Of a DNA stretch of 64,000 nucleotides, positions 23,995-32,249 are shown piece by piece. The stretch spans positions 1 to 64,000 of the forward strand of contig JARLHN010000034.1 of NCBI GenBank assembly GCA_031292255.1, given 5' to 3'. The translations under genes were made by a program, and so were the position numbers. This stretch comes from Oryzomonas sp. Lineage in GTDB: Bacteria > Desulfobacterota > Desulfuromonadia > Geobacterales > Pseudopelobacteraceae. Every line of letters begins with the position of its first letter. Positions within the stretch are counted from its first letter, which is position 1. Under the pieces are notes generated by a model that saw nothing but the letters and a program-made list of their open reading frames with translations, was not told the DNA's origin and searched no databases.

Positions 23995-24593
23995 ACCATG
24001 CCCCCCACAAGGATTACGGCGGGGCCAAGCTCGGCATGTGGCTGTTCCTGTTCACGGAATTGCTCCTGTTCAGCGGCCTGTTCCTGCTCTATGCAACCTA
24101 CCTTTCCCGCTATCCCCGGGAGTTCACCGCCGCGGGGCGAGACATGCATGTGGGTTTCGGAACGCTCAACACGGTGATTCTCATCACCAGCAGTCTCCTT
24201 GCGGCTATGGCGGTCACCGCCATCCAAAGGAACGAACGCCGGAACGTGCTCTTGCTACTGGGTGGAACGATCCTCTGCGCGGTAACCTTTCTTTGCAACA
24301 AGTACCTGGAATGGAGTGCTGAAATCGGCAACGGCATCTATCCCGGTTCACCCCGTCTGGCCAACGGACCACCGGGGGAGTCGGTCTTCTACAGTCTCTA
24401 TTACATCACCGTCGGCCTTCACGGTCTGCATGTCCTGGTCGGTGCAACGCTCTTGGCGGTGGTGGCGGTACGGGTCAAACGGGGGACCGTCCATGCCGGC
24501 GATTTCGTGCTGCTGGAAAACGGCGCCCTGTACTGGCATCTGGTGGACCTGATCTGGATATTTATCTTTCCGCTGTACTACCTGATTCTCTAG
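23991..24593 (+). CDS. ctaE: Cytochrome c oxidase subunit III
   Basis: A 200-residue, five-helix subunit III. Typical elements are GMWLFLFTELLLFSGLF at the first helix and YYITVGLHGLHVLVG near the fourth, with a final ENGALYWHLVDLIWIFIFPLYYL. The start overlaps the stop of ctaD (ATGA), which shows translational coupling. Length (200) is the short prokaryotic form lacking the first two helices of mitochondrial subunit III. Confidence 0.93.
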   Translation: MNHAPHKDYGGAKLGMWLFLFTELLLFSGLFLLYATYLSRYPREFTAAGRDMHVGFGTLNTVILITSSLLAAMAVTAIQRNERRNVLLLLGGTILCAVTFLCNKYLEWSAEIGNGIYPGSPRLANGPPGESVFYSLYYITVGLHGLHVLVGATLLAVVAVRVKRGTVHAGDFVLLENGALYWHLVDLIWIFIFPLYYLIL

Positions 24594-24602
24594 GAGGCCG
24601 AC

Positions 24603-24893
24603 ATGACGCACGAAACCACGGCCCATCACATCGTAAGCTACAAAAAGCTCGTCATGGTCTGGCTCGGACTGCTGAGCCTGACCGGCCTGACCGTGTGGGT
24701 GGCCCATCACAACGTGGGAATCGGCCATGTCTGGGGCTCGCTCGCCATCGCCTGCATCAAGTCCGGCCTGGTGATCGCTTTTTTCATGCACATGAAATAC
24801 GAGGGTCGCCTGTTGCGGTGGTTCTTGCTCCTGGCCCTGGCAATCGTGGCCATTTTCATCGGTTTTACCTTCTTCGATGTGCTCTACCGCTGA
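24603..24893 (+). CDS. ctaF: Cytochrome c oxidase subunit IV (CyoD/CtaF type)
   Basis: A 96-residue protein with three hydrophobic helices (about 15-35, 40-62 including KSGLVIAFFMHMKYEG, and 70-92). The FFMHMKYE motif is typical of prokaryotic COX4 proteins, which aid assembly of the CuB site. AGGAGG is before the ATG; nine bases separate it from ctaE and nine from ctaC. Confidence 0.9.
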   Translation: MTHETTAHHIVSYKKLVMVWLGLLSLTGLTVWVAHHNVGIGHVWGSLAIACIKSGLVIAFFMHMKYEGRLLRWFLLLALAIVAIFIGFTFFDVLYR

Positions 24894-24902
24894 GGAGACG
24901 CC

Positions 24903-26105
24903 GTGGACGCTACCCATCTTATAACCACAACCGAGGCAATCGACCCGGTCTTCATGTTCATCTTCGGTGCCTCTCTGGTCCTGCTGCTCGGTATTGCCGC
25001 GACCATGGTGGTCTTTGTGATCCGCTACCGCCGTTCCCGTTCCCCCGAGCCGACATCGCAGGTCTCGGGGAATCTTTGGCTGGAGGTTGTCTGGATCGTG
25101 CTCCCGACCCTGCTGGTGCTGGCCATGTTCTTCTACGGCTGGTCCGGCTACCTGGCGTTGCGCAACGTGCCCAAGGGGGCCATGGAGGTGACCGTCACGG
25201 CCCGCATGTGGTCATGGAGCTTTACCTACCCCAACGGGAAGACCAGCAACAAATTGTATGTGGCGGTGAACAAACCGGTCAAGGTTGAGCTCGTTTCCCG
25301 CGACGTGATCCACGGATTCTACCTGCCCGCCTTCCGGGTCAAGCGGGACGTGGTTCCGGGCATGAAGAACCATGCCTGGTTCGTGGCAACCAAGCCCGGT
25401 TCTTACGACCTGTTCTGCTCCCAGTACTGCGGCACCGGCCATTCGGCCATGATCACCACCGTGGAGGCGCTGCCCGAGGCGGAGTTTGCGGCCTGGCTGG
25501 CGCAGAAGGAGGGCAACCCCGGCCGTGGACTCCTCGAAAAGCATGGCTGCCTGGGGTGCCACACCCTGGACGGCAAGCCGGGAGTCGGGCCGACGTTCAA
25601 GGGGCTCTGGGGACGGAGCGAAACGGTCGTGACCAATGGCCGGGAACGGCACATTACCGTGGATGAGGCCTACGTGCGGCGATCCATCCTGGAGCCGAAC
25701 GCCGACGTGGTCAAGGGATTCCAGCCGGTCATGCCATCGTTTATCGGGGTGCTCAAGGAGGAGGAGATTAAGGCGATCATCGGCTACCTCCGTACCGGCG
25801 GCGCCGCATCCGCCAAGCGCGACGGCAGGAAGCTGGCCCAGGAAAAGGGGTGCCTCGGTTGTCACTCCCTGGACGGCAGCCACGGCGTCGGCCCCACCTT
25901 CAAAGGGCTGTTCGGCACCACGATTACGGTGCTGAGAGCGAACAAGGGGGTTGCCGTCACGGCCGACGAGGGATATCTGCGGGAGTGCATCCGCCAGCCC
26001 AATACCCAGTTGCTGGAAGGGTTCCAGCCGATCATGCCCACCTTTACCGAATTGTCCGACGATGATGTGGCGGCTCTGGTGGAATTCATTAAGGAGGTCA
26101 AGTGA
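24903..26105 (+). CDS. ctaC: Cytochrome c oxidase subunit II with two fused cytochrome c domains
   Basis: A 400-residue protein. It has two N-terminal TM helices (about 15-40 and 58-80) and a cupredoxin domain with the CuA site: CSQYCGTGHSAM plus an upstream His in VIHGFYLP. Two tandem cytochrome c domains follow, each with CLGCH. Their sequences repeat closely: CLGCHTLDGKPGVGPTFKGL and CLGCHSLDGSHGVGPTFKGL, pointing to an internal duplication. caa3-type oxidases normally have one such domain. GTG start with GAGGAGAC before it. It overlaps ctaB by four bases. Confidence 0.93.
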   Translation: MDATHLITTTEAIDPVFMFIFGASLVLLLGIAATMVVFVIRYRRSRSPEPTSQVSGNLWLEVVWIVLPTLLVLAMFFYGWSGYLALRNVPKGAMEVTVTARMWSWSFTYPNGKTSNKLYVAVNKPVKVELVSRDVIHGFYLPAFRVKRDVVPGMKNHAWFVATKPGSYDLFCSQYCGTGHSAMITTVEALPEAEFAAWLAQKEGNPGRGLLEKHGCLGCHTLDGKPGVGPTFKGLWGRSETVVTNGRERHITVDEAYVRRSILEPNADVVKGFQPVMPSFIGVLKEEEIKAIIGYLRTGGAASAKRDGRKLAQEKGCLGCHSLDGSHGVGPTFKGLFGTTITVLRANKGVAVTADEGYLRECIRQPNTQLLEGFQPIMPTFTELSDDDVAALVEFIKEVK

Positions 26106-26917
26106 CCGCCTCCCTGCTCAGACTGTTCCGGCCCCGCCTGGCGCTCTTGAACGGCGTTGCCGCACTGGGTGGCTATCTCCTCTATCCGGCCGCGGTGCAT
26201 GCCGTCTCCCTGGGCGCTCTTGTATGTGGGGTGGTGCTCCTGGCTGCGGGAGGTTCCGCCATCAACCAGGTGCTGGAACGGGACCTGGACCGCCTGATGG
26301 TGCGCACCAGCCGGCGTCCCCTTCCACGGGGGGACCTGACGCCGTTTTCCGGAACAATCATCGGCTCTTTTGCCGTTATTGGCGGCCTGATGTTGTTGGC
26401 CGCTTTTGGCGGACCGCTGCCCCCACTGCTCGGCGCGGCAGCCTTGGGGTGGTATCTGGCGGTCTACACTCCCCTCAAACGCCGCACTTCCTTTGCCCTG
26501 GCCCTGGGGGCGGTGTGCGGCGCCGTGCCTCCGCTGATCGGCTGGTGCCTGGCCGGGGGTAGCCCCGCGGATTATCGGGCCATGCTTCTGGCCGGGCTTT
26601 TGTACCTGTGGCAGATCCCCCATTTCTGGCTCTTTCAGCGCCGCCATGCCGCCGATTACCGTTCAGCCGGCATCCCGCTCTTTTGTCCTCCGGTCAGGGA
26701 GGGCGCTTCGTTCTGGCTCTGGATGGTCGCTTTGATTGCCGCGGCCATGCTATTACCCGCCTTCGGCATCATCGGGCAGCATGCCGCCATCTGGTATGTT
26801 CTCTTTCCGTTGCCCCTGGCCGTCATCTCCCTGGCCCGTTCCGAAAGGTTTCTCTTCCCCTATCTCAATCTCTTTCCACTTTTGGTGACCGTGACGCTCT
26901 CCCTCGGTCATTGCTGA
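26102..26917 (+). CDS. ctaB: Protoheme IX farnesyltransferase (heme O synthase)
   Basis: A 271-residue polytopic UbiA-family prenyltransferase. The substrate-binding motif is present as NQVLERDLDRLMVRTSRRPLP, with DxxxMxRTxxRPLP intact; the second Asp-rich loop is in the region of YTPLKRRT. It converts heme B to heme O for the oxidase. It starts at a GTG that overlaps the ctaC stop (GTGA). Some family members are about 290-300 residues; this one is slightly short. Confidence 0.92.
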   Translation: MTASLLRLFRPRLALLNGVAALGGYLLYPAAVHAVSLGALVCGVVLLAAGGSAINQVLERDLDRLMVRTSRRPLPRGDLTPFSGTIIGSFAVIGGLMLLAAFGGPLPPLLGAAALGWYLAVYTPLKRRTSFALALGAVCGAVPPLIGWCLAGGSPADYRAMLLAGLLYLWQIPHFWLFQRRHAADYRSAGIPLFCPPVREGASFWLWMVALIAAAMLLPAFGIIGQHAAIWYVLFPLPLAVISLARSERFLFPYLNLFPLLVTVTLSLGHC

Positions 26918-26959
26918 GCTTTGTACGGTCAACCGATAATCGGATCACAGGAGGCGGCC

Positions 26960-27325
26960 ATGTTCAGATCGACGCTACGTGCGTGTGCGGTTGTGACGGT
27001 TGTCGTGCCCCTGCTGGGAGGCTGCGGCAACGATGCACCGCAGAACGGGGGACGCTCCCCGGCGCCGCTTCAGCGGCAGTTGGGCAGGGGCGAAGAGTTG
27101 TTCAAGCAGTACTGCGCCGCCTGCCACCCCGATGGCGGCAACGTCAGCGACCCCGAACGGTCCCTTCATGGCTCGGCCCTGCGCTCGCACCATATCACCA
27201 GAGCCCGGGATATCGTGCGCATCATGCGCACCCCCATTTCACGCATGATCGGCTTTGATGCGGCAACCCTTTCCGACAAGGATGCCACGGCCATCGCCGA
27301 CTATGTGCTCTACACCTTCAAATAG
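26960..27325 (+). CDS. Monoheme cytochrome c lipoprotein
   Basis: A 121-residue lipoprotein: signal peptide ending in the lipobox LLGGC (Cys about 19), then one heme c motif CAACH at about 51-55 and a distal segment RIMRTPISRMIGFD that supplies a Met ligand. Its position at the end of the oxidase operon suggests an electron donor to the CuA/cytochrome c domains, which is inference. ACAGGAGGC precedes the ATG. Confidence 0.88.
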   Translation: MFRSTLRACAVVTVVVPLLGGCGNDAPQNGGRSPAPLQRQLGRGEELFKQYCAACHPDGGNVSDPERSLHGSALRSHHITRARDIVRIMRTPISRMIGFDAATLSDKDATAIADYVLYTFK

Positions 27326-27484
27326 GCATTGGGCAGCGGCCGGGCGGTTTGCGGGTCATTGCGGAGGCGGGCAAATGATGCATCGGTGACCCGGGGCGGT
27401 CATGTGCTGGTTGTTTGCTTTTTCCTGCCGACATGGTACTATCGGTCACTATTCTTTCCGGGACACTATCGAGGCGGGTGGGTC

Positions 27485-28105
27485 ATGACGATTTTCAGGG
27501 TAGTTCTTGTCGCTGCGGGTATCTTTGGGGCCGTCTCAATGGCGGATATCCCCTCTTCGACGGTGCAGGCGGCTGAGGGTGCCATTGGGGCCGGCAATGC
27601 CGCAATCCCGGCGCCGGCGGACCAGGTTTCGCAGGCTCCCCCAAAAAGGGTGGGCGCGGTTGTCCCCAGGAAGAGAAGAAAGAAAAAAAAGTCGGCCAGG
27701 GTCAAGACGGTGCGCAATGCGACCCCTGAGGCAAGCGAGTCCGCTCCCGGCACAAGGCTCTCCAGCGAGGAGGTTATTGCACTCTTGAGGGCAAACAGGG
27801 ATCTGTCGGGCAAAAACCTGAGCGGCATCAACCTGAGCGGCGTTAATCTCAGCAAGTGCAACCTGAAAGGCGTCGATCTGAGCAATGCCAATCTGGAGCG
27901 GGCTGACTTGGGGGAATCGGACCTGGAACGGGCCAACCTTGCCGGCGCGAACCTGAGAATGGCAAGTTTTAAGTTAAGCGGTATGATCGGTGCAAACCTG
28001 GAAAATGCCATCCTGGATGGCGCCATCTGGCAGGACGGCAGGATCTGCGCGAAGGGTTCGCTCGGTGTGTGCCGGGAGGCCGCGCCTCACTTTTTTCCCA
28101 AGTAA
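27485..28105 (+). CDS. Exported pentapeptide-repeat protein
   Basis: A 206-residue protein: signal peptide (MTIFRVVLVAAGIFGAVSMA), an Ala/Pro-rich and then very basic stretch (PRKRRKKKKS), and pentapeptide repeats of the A(D/N)LXX type at about 110-185 (LSGKNLSGINLSGVNLSKCNL and on). About 13 repeats predict a right-handed beta-helix. Two Cys near the end (RICAKGSLGVCRE) may pair. The function is unknown. GAGGCGGGTGG precedes the ATG; earlier in-frame starts lack a ribosome-binding site. Confidence 0.82.
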   Translation: MTIFRVVLVAAGIFGAVSMADIPSSTVQAAEGAIGAGNAAIPAPADQVSQAPPKRVGAVVPRKRRKKKKSARVKTVRNATPEASESAPGTRLSSEEVIALLRANRDLSGKNLSGINLSGVNLSKCNLKGVDLSNANLERADLGESDLERANLAGANLRMASFKLSGMIGANLENAILDGAIWQDGRICAKGSLGVCREAAPHFFPK

Positions 28106-28191
28106 TCCCCCGTTCCAGATGCTCTCTCCGCCGGTACCCCCGCCGCGCAGCCACGGTGGCATACACAGTACGTCGTTACTCCTTCGGATGG

Positions 28192-28407
28192 TTACGCCGC
28201 CAGATGAAGGTCGTCATCTTCCGCATAGTTGGAGAATGCCTTGACAAAGGACTTTTCCTTGCCGTTTTTGATTGTCTCCGTCAGCATGCTGTCCGTTGTC
28301 CGAATCGTCCCGCAGAACAGGCAGGTTACTACATTCTCGGCAGACCCATCCGCAGCCGAATCGATCCCGAAATAGTGTTCATTGGTGTTGCATATTGGGC
28401 ACGCCAT
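28192..28407 (-). CDS. Small zinc-ribbon hypothetical protein
   Basis: A 71-residue protein with CPIC at residues 3-6 and CLFC at about 29-32, the pattern of a zinc ribbon, then a charged tail (TIKNGKEKSFVKAFSNYAEDDD). I recognise no named family. AAGGAGAAGAAC precedes the ATG on the minus strand, and the gene lies opposite a plainly non-coding plus strand. Confidence 0.72.
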   Translation of the reverse strand: MACPICNTNEHYFGIDSAADGSAENVVTCLFCGTIRTTDSMLTETIKNGKEKSFVKAFSNYAEDDDLHLAA

Positions 28408-28709
28408 TGTTCTTCTCCTTTTGGCTCATATCGTAAATTTAGTAATACTATAAGTGGAATGATTTGGAAATGCAAGGGATAGTGACAAGTTTGTTCTTAT
28501 AAAACAAAATGTTACACTATTGTAGCATTGAGAATTAGATATCTTTTTTATTTTTGATCGGCATAAAGATTTAGTATTACTTTAACATACTGAAATATTT
28601 ATATAAAAACAAATCAAACGATATTTTGTAATCCGGCGGCTGCTCAGGGATTTCATGGCAGGTTTGCATCATGGTTGCTGATCAACATCGATTTTCCGCT
28701 AACGATAAG
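28408..28709. promoter_or_regulatory. AT-rich intergenic segment
   Basis: Bases 28440-28640 are strikingly AT-rich compared with the flanks. No gene is visible. The segment probably holds the promoter of the 28192-28407 gene, but I cannot assign its boxes. Confidence 0.4.
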
Positions 28710-28862
28710 ATCCCCCTTTAACAAGGTACCCTCGGGGGCCTCAAGGGGGATGTGCCATTGTGGAGCGCTTGAAGCGACTTCCCCCACCCCCAGCCTCCTC
28801 CTGCAAGGAGCGGGGGAGCAAAAGTCCAAACTCCAGGCCCCCCTTTTTTAAAGAGGGGAACA
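28710..28862. repeat. Cluster of C/G-rich hairpins
   Basis: ATCCCCCTT (28710-28718) pairs with AAGGGGGAT (28743-28751). Further short pairings (CCTCCT/AAGGAG with GGGGG; CCCCCCTTTTTTA/AAGAGGGG) follow. It is REP-like and similar to the cluster at 12738-12824. No coding frame is supported between 28408 and 29031. Confidence 0.5.
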
Positions 28863-28972
28863 ATATGGCGGAAGATGAGTGCTCTTCAGGTCATGGTTTG
28901 GAGGGATACTGCAGGGAATGGGCCTGATTGATGGGAAAAAGCGCCGGAGAACGAACGCAGGCAGGACTCGAA

Positions 28973-28992
28973 AAGGCGGCCTTAGCCGCCTT
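28973..28992 (-). terminator. Intrinsic terminator of the YhdH-like gene
   Basis: AAGGCGGC/GCCGCCTT with a four-base loop; on the minus strand the stem is followed by TTTCG. It lies 40 bases past the stop of the 29032-30033 gene. Confidence 0.65.
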
Positions 28993-29031
28993 GGGGTGGT
29001 ATTGGTGTCCCGTGGAGGCGGTGAACGATGT

Positions 29032-30033
29032 TCAGTCCGCCAGTTTGACTACGGTCCTGCCCCGGAGTCCGCCGTGCAGCATGGTCTGGATCTTTTGCTC
29101 CAGCTCCTCAAGACGGCACTCGACAGCCAATTCGGCGAGGGAGTTCAACTTCCAGTCGTCGGCCAGCCGATTCCAGACGGCGACGCGCGGTCCCATGGGG
29201 CATTCTGCCGAGTCGATCCCCAAAAGGCTCACCCCCCTCAGGATAAAGGGGAAGACATTGACCGGAAGTTCCGTGGAACCGACCAGGCCGCAGCAGGTGA
29301 CGACCCCTCCGTAGCGGGTCGCTTTGAGGATTGCCGCCAGGGTGGTTCCCCCCACCACATCCACGGCACCGGCCCAACGTTCCTTCATGAGCGGACGCTC
29401 GCTCCCCTTCAGCAACTCTTCGCGGCTGATGACCTCCGAGGCCCCGAGAGCGAGGAGGAACTCCTGTTCGTGTGTCTTGCCGCTGGCTGCCACAACCCGG
29501 TAGCCGGCATGTGCCAGCAGGGCAACGGCAATACTCCCCACGCTGCCTGTGGCTCCGCTGACGATGATGTCGCCGCTGCCCGGTCTCACCCCCGCATCCA
29601 TGAGCCGGAGTACCGAAAGTGCGGCGGTGAACCCGGCCGTACCGAGTATCATGCTATCCCGCAGACTCAAGCCCGGCGGCAATTTCAGCACCCATGCCGC
29701 GGGCACGCGGATGTACCGGCCGAAACCGCCGGGGGTGTTCATGCCCAGGTCATAGCCGGTGACAATCACCCGATCTCCGGGGACAAGGGTTTTCGTCGAA
29801 GAGGCTGCGACCTCTCCGGCCGCATCGATGCCGGGGGTATGGGGGAAGTTGCGGCTTACGCCGGGATTGCCGGTAGCGGATAGGGCATCCTTGTAGTTGA
29901 GCGACGAATAGTGGACCCTGATCACGACCTCTCCCGGCGGGAGGTCGCTGATCCGCCGTTCCCCTATCCGGCGCGTAAAGGTCCCCTTTTGCGGCTCTTC
30001 AACGATCATGGCCTTGAACACGGTATCTTCCAT
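29032..30033 (-). CDS. YhdH/YhfP-family quinone oxidoreductase (acrylyl-CoA reductase type)
   Basis: A 333-residue zinc-independent MDR enzyme. Features: SSLNYKDALSATGNPGV, IDAAGEV, GTAGFTAALSVLRL, the NADPH-binding VSGATGSVGSIAVALLA, and IDSAECPMGPR. The catalytic zinc ligands of true alcohol dehydrogenases are absent, as expected. The E. coli homologue (AcuI/YhdH) reduces acryloyl-CoA; the substrate here may differ. GAGGAGCG precedes the chosen ATG (MEDTVFKAM). It is monocistronic with its own terminator. Confidence 0.9.
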   Translation of the reverse strand: MEDTVFKAMIVEEPQKGTFTRRIGERRISDLPPGEVVIRVHYSSLNYKDALSATGNPGVSRNFPHTPGIDAAGEVAASSTKTLVPGDRVIVTGYDLGMNTPGGFGRYIRVPAAWVLKLPPGLSLRDSMILGTAGFTAALSVLRLMDAGVRPGSGDIIVSGATGSVGSIAVALLAHAGYRVVAASGKTHEQEFLLALGASEVISREELLKGSERPLMKERWAGAVDVVGGTTLAAILKATRYGGVVTCCGLVGSTELPVNVFPFILRGVSLLGIDSAECPMGPRVAVWNRLADDWKLNSLAELAVECRLEELEQKIQTMLHGGLRGRTVVKLAD

Positions 30034-30287
30034 GGGTTCGCTCCTCACGTTACGTTTAGGATGGGTATACTACCCCTCAGAAAAACATACCTCAAACAAT
30101 ATGTTTGACAAGCTCCACAATCCTTTGTCCGTGTGGGATACTGGCAAGCGTTACGCTTGAAACAGGGGCGTAACTATAGTATAAAAATCCTTGATCTCTA
30201 TAAATAAGTCGCAGGGAGTTCAATAAGCAGCCTTTCTCATTATTGCCCCCCATAGACATAAGGCATCAATTTTATGGAGAAAACAAC

Positions 30288-30881
30288 ATGACCAAAGAGA
30301 AAAACCTCCGTATCAGGAACAGCACCGCCGAATTTCTGATATTTTCCAAGCAGGCCGGAGAAAACAGCATCGAGGTGCGTGTTGAGGATGAGACCGTCTG
30401 GCTGACGCAAAAGCTGATGGCTGTGCTGTTTGAAGTAGATGTTCGAACAATCAATGAGCATTTGGGAAATATCTATCAATCCGGTGAATTGAATCGGGAC
30501 GCAACTATCCGGAAATTCCGGATAGTTCAGAAAGAGGGCAATCGGGATGTTTCCCGGAACGTAGATTGCTACTGCCTCGACGCTATAATATCGGTCGGGT
30601 ACCGCGTCAACTCGGCACGGGCAACCCAGTTCCGCCAGTGGGCCACCGGCATACTGCGTGATTTCGCCATCCGCGGCTATGTGCTGGACAAGGAACGCCT
30701 CAAAAACGGCGCAATTTTCAATATCAGGTTTTTCTTGAATGATCGTGCCATGAGAAAGTTCCCATATTGCTTTACGTTGCCCCATGGCCCGCATTTCCGG
30801 TTCCACCGTCAAACGCAAACCCATGCGATGCAGCAACTTATCAATGAGGCTGTCAGCGCCTCATCAATCTCTTCAAACTGA
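30288..30881 (+). pseudogene. rhuM-like: RhuM-family gene, 3'-truncated
   Basis: Residues 1 to about 143 are a good RhuM N-terminal domain: TVWLTQKLMAVLFEVDVRTINEHLGNIY, GELNRDATIRKF, DCYCLDAIISVGYRVNS, FRQWATGILRDFAIRGYVLDKERLKNG. Intact family members continue for about 180 further residues. Here the match stops near 30717 and the frame runs on for 55 unrelated residues that lie antisense to a different remnant. The gene therefore looks broken by a rearrangement. GGAGA precedes the ATG. RhuM genes are linked to restriction, toxin-antitoxin and mobile loci. Confidence 0.7.
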
Positions 30882-30975
30882 TTAATGCGGACACAGCCGT
30901 CGGGGAAACGGGCCACAATCTCCAAATCTCCCCCCATGGATTTATTGACACCCCGCAATGTAGAGAGAGATATAC
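30843..30975 (-). pseudogene. Remnant of an XRE/HigA-like antitoxin, N-terminus missing
   Basis: On the minus strand the frame reads GGISLSTLRGVNKSMGGDLEIVARFPDG followed by CVRINQFEEID. The STLR..., GG-LEIVARFPDG pattern is the usual C-terminal half of XRE-type antitoxin regulators. No start codon or helix-turn-helix remains; the frame begins at the DUF3820 stop codon. Downstream, out of frame, an open segment (LLHRMGLRLTVEPEMRAMGQ...) extends toward the RhuM fragment and could be part of the same lost locus. Confidence 0.55.
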
Positions 30976-30980
30976 CTCCG

Positions 30981-31208
30981 CTAACGCAGCGGATCGAAGA
31001 GGTATTCCAGGCCGTTGACCTTGATCTCGTAGATCGTCCGCAACTGGTCGCCCAGTTTCCCTTTGGGAAAACCCTGCTGGGCGAACCAGACCACGTAGGG
31101 CTCGGGCAAGTCGATCAACAGCCGTCCCTGGTATTTGCCGAAGGGCATTCTTGCTTCGGCCAGTTCAAGCAGTTTTTGATGATCATAAAGAGGTGGCGCC
31201 GTGTCCAT
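30981..31208 (-). CDS. DUF3820 family protein
   Basis: A 75-residue protein matching DUF3820, with MPFGKYQGRLLIDLPEPYVVWFAQQGFPKGKLGDQL, the nearly invariant core. The role is unknown; the family is found across proteobacteria and is sometimes joined to exonuclease domains. It lies three bases behind the Dus gene on the same strand and is probably co-transcribed with it and the upstream GGDEF gene. Confidence 0.88.
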   Translation of the reverse strand: MDTAPPLYDHQKLLELAEARMPFGKYQGRLLIDLPEPYVVWFAQQGFPKGKLGDQLRTIYEIKVNGLEYLFDPLR

Positions 31209-31211
31209 GGG

Positions 31212-32249
31212 CTACTCCAGTTCTGCGAGGCGGGCGCGGAAAGCGGGCATGGTCCTGGCCTTGCGGAGCTGCCTGACGGCATGTTCGAAGTCGGCATCGA
31301 CAAAGGTTGCCAACACCCCCTTGACCTTGCTCAGGACCTGGGTCTCCCCGCAGAACAACTCCCCGTAACGTGCCAGAAGCTCTTGGAGATAACGTCGCAG
31401 CATGGCTGCCCGTTCCGGCCTGGCCGGTTCGGCAGGGGCGCGGCCGCGCAACCGTTCGAACAGAAGCGGGTCGGCAATGGCTCCCCGACCCAGCATGAGC
31501 CCGGCGGCGCCGCTTTCCTCCAGCAGACGGGCCCCGTCGGCGACGGTGCGGATGTCGCCGTTGGCGATGACCGGCAGCCGGGTCTGTCGCACCACGCGGC
31601 TGGTGATGGCATGGTCCGCCAGCCCCTGGTATTCCTGGGCCACGGTGCGGGGATGCAGCACGAGGAAATCCACGCCGGCCGTCTCGAAGAGGGGAAGCAG
31701 GTCGAATATCTGCAAGGGGTCGTCGTAGCCTGCGCGCAGCTTGACGGAGAAGCTTCCCGTGATGACGGCACGCAGCGCAAAGATGATCTCCTCCAGCAAC
31801 TCGGGACGTCGCAGCATGCCGCCGCCGGTCAGGCCGCTGGTCATCCTCCCGTAGGGGCAGCCCATGTTGAGATTGATGTGCGCGGCCCCGGCAGCTTGGG
31901 CGGAGCGAGCGGCGGCAACCAGGGCTTCGCGGCCGTGGCCGATCAGTTGCACCACCAGGGGCGCACCGCCTTCCTGGGAATCGATCTCGCGCAGGTCGGT
32001 CGCCGAGAGCCGGTGTACGGGGGCAGAGGCGTTGACCCGCATGAACTCGGTAAAGACGGTGTCGGGCCGGACCCAGTCGATGAACAGCCGCCGCATTGCC
32101 TGGTTGGTCAATCCCTGCATGGGCGCCAGCATCAGAGGGGGGTGATCCTGTTGCCAGGGGAGTGGGGACGGGACGATGGCAGGGGAAGCCGCGGGCGCCC
32201 CCACGGCGCCGACGCTCGTATTGTCGGCGTTGGCAGCCGGTGTCCTCAT
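31212..32249 (-). CDS. dus: tRNA-dihydrouridine synthase family protein
   Basis: A 345-residue FMN enzyme: LAPMQGLTNQAMRRLF at the N-terminal barrel, the catalytic Cys in NMGCPYGRMTSG, KLRAGYDD, LVLHPRT, VIANGDIRT and MLGRGAIADP. The fold and the catalytic loop are those of Dus enzymes that reduce uridine in tRNA; the subgroup (A, B or C) cannot be fixed by eye. The N-terminal 30 residues are a low-complexity Ala/Pro extension. Its start overlaps the stop of the GGDEF gene (ATGA). Confidence 0.88.
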   Translation of the reverse strand: MRTPAANADNTSVGAVGAPAASPAIVPSPLPWQQDHPPLMLAPMQGLTNQAMRRLFIDWVRPDTVFTEFMRVNASAPVHRLSATDLREIDSQEGGAPLVVQLIGHGREALVAAARSAQAAGAAHINLNMGCPYGRMTSGLTGGGMLRRPELLEEIIFALRAVITGSFSVKLRAGYDDPLQIFDLLPLFETAGVDFLVLHPRTVAQEYQGLADHAITSRVVRQTRLPVIANGDIRTVADGARLLEESGAAGLMLGRGAIADPLLFERLRGRAPAEPARPERAAMLRRYLQELLARYGELFCGETQVLSKVKGVLATFVDADFEHAVRQLRKARTMPAFRARLAELE

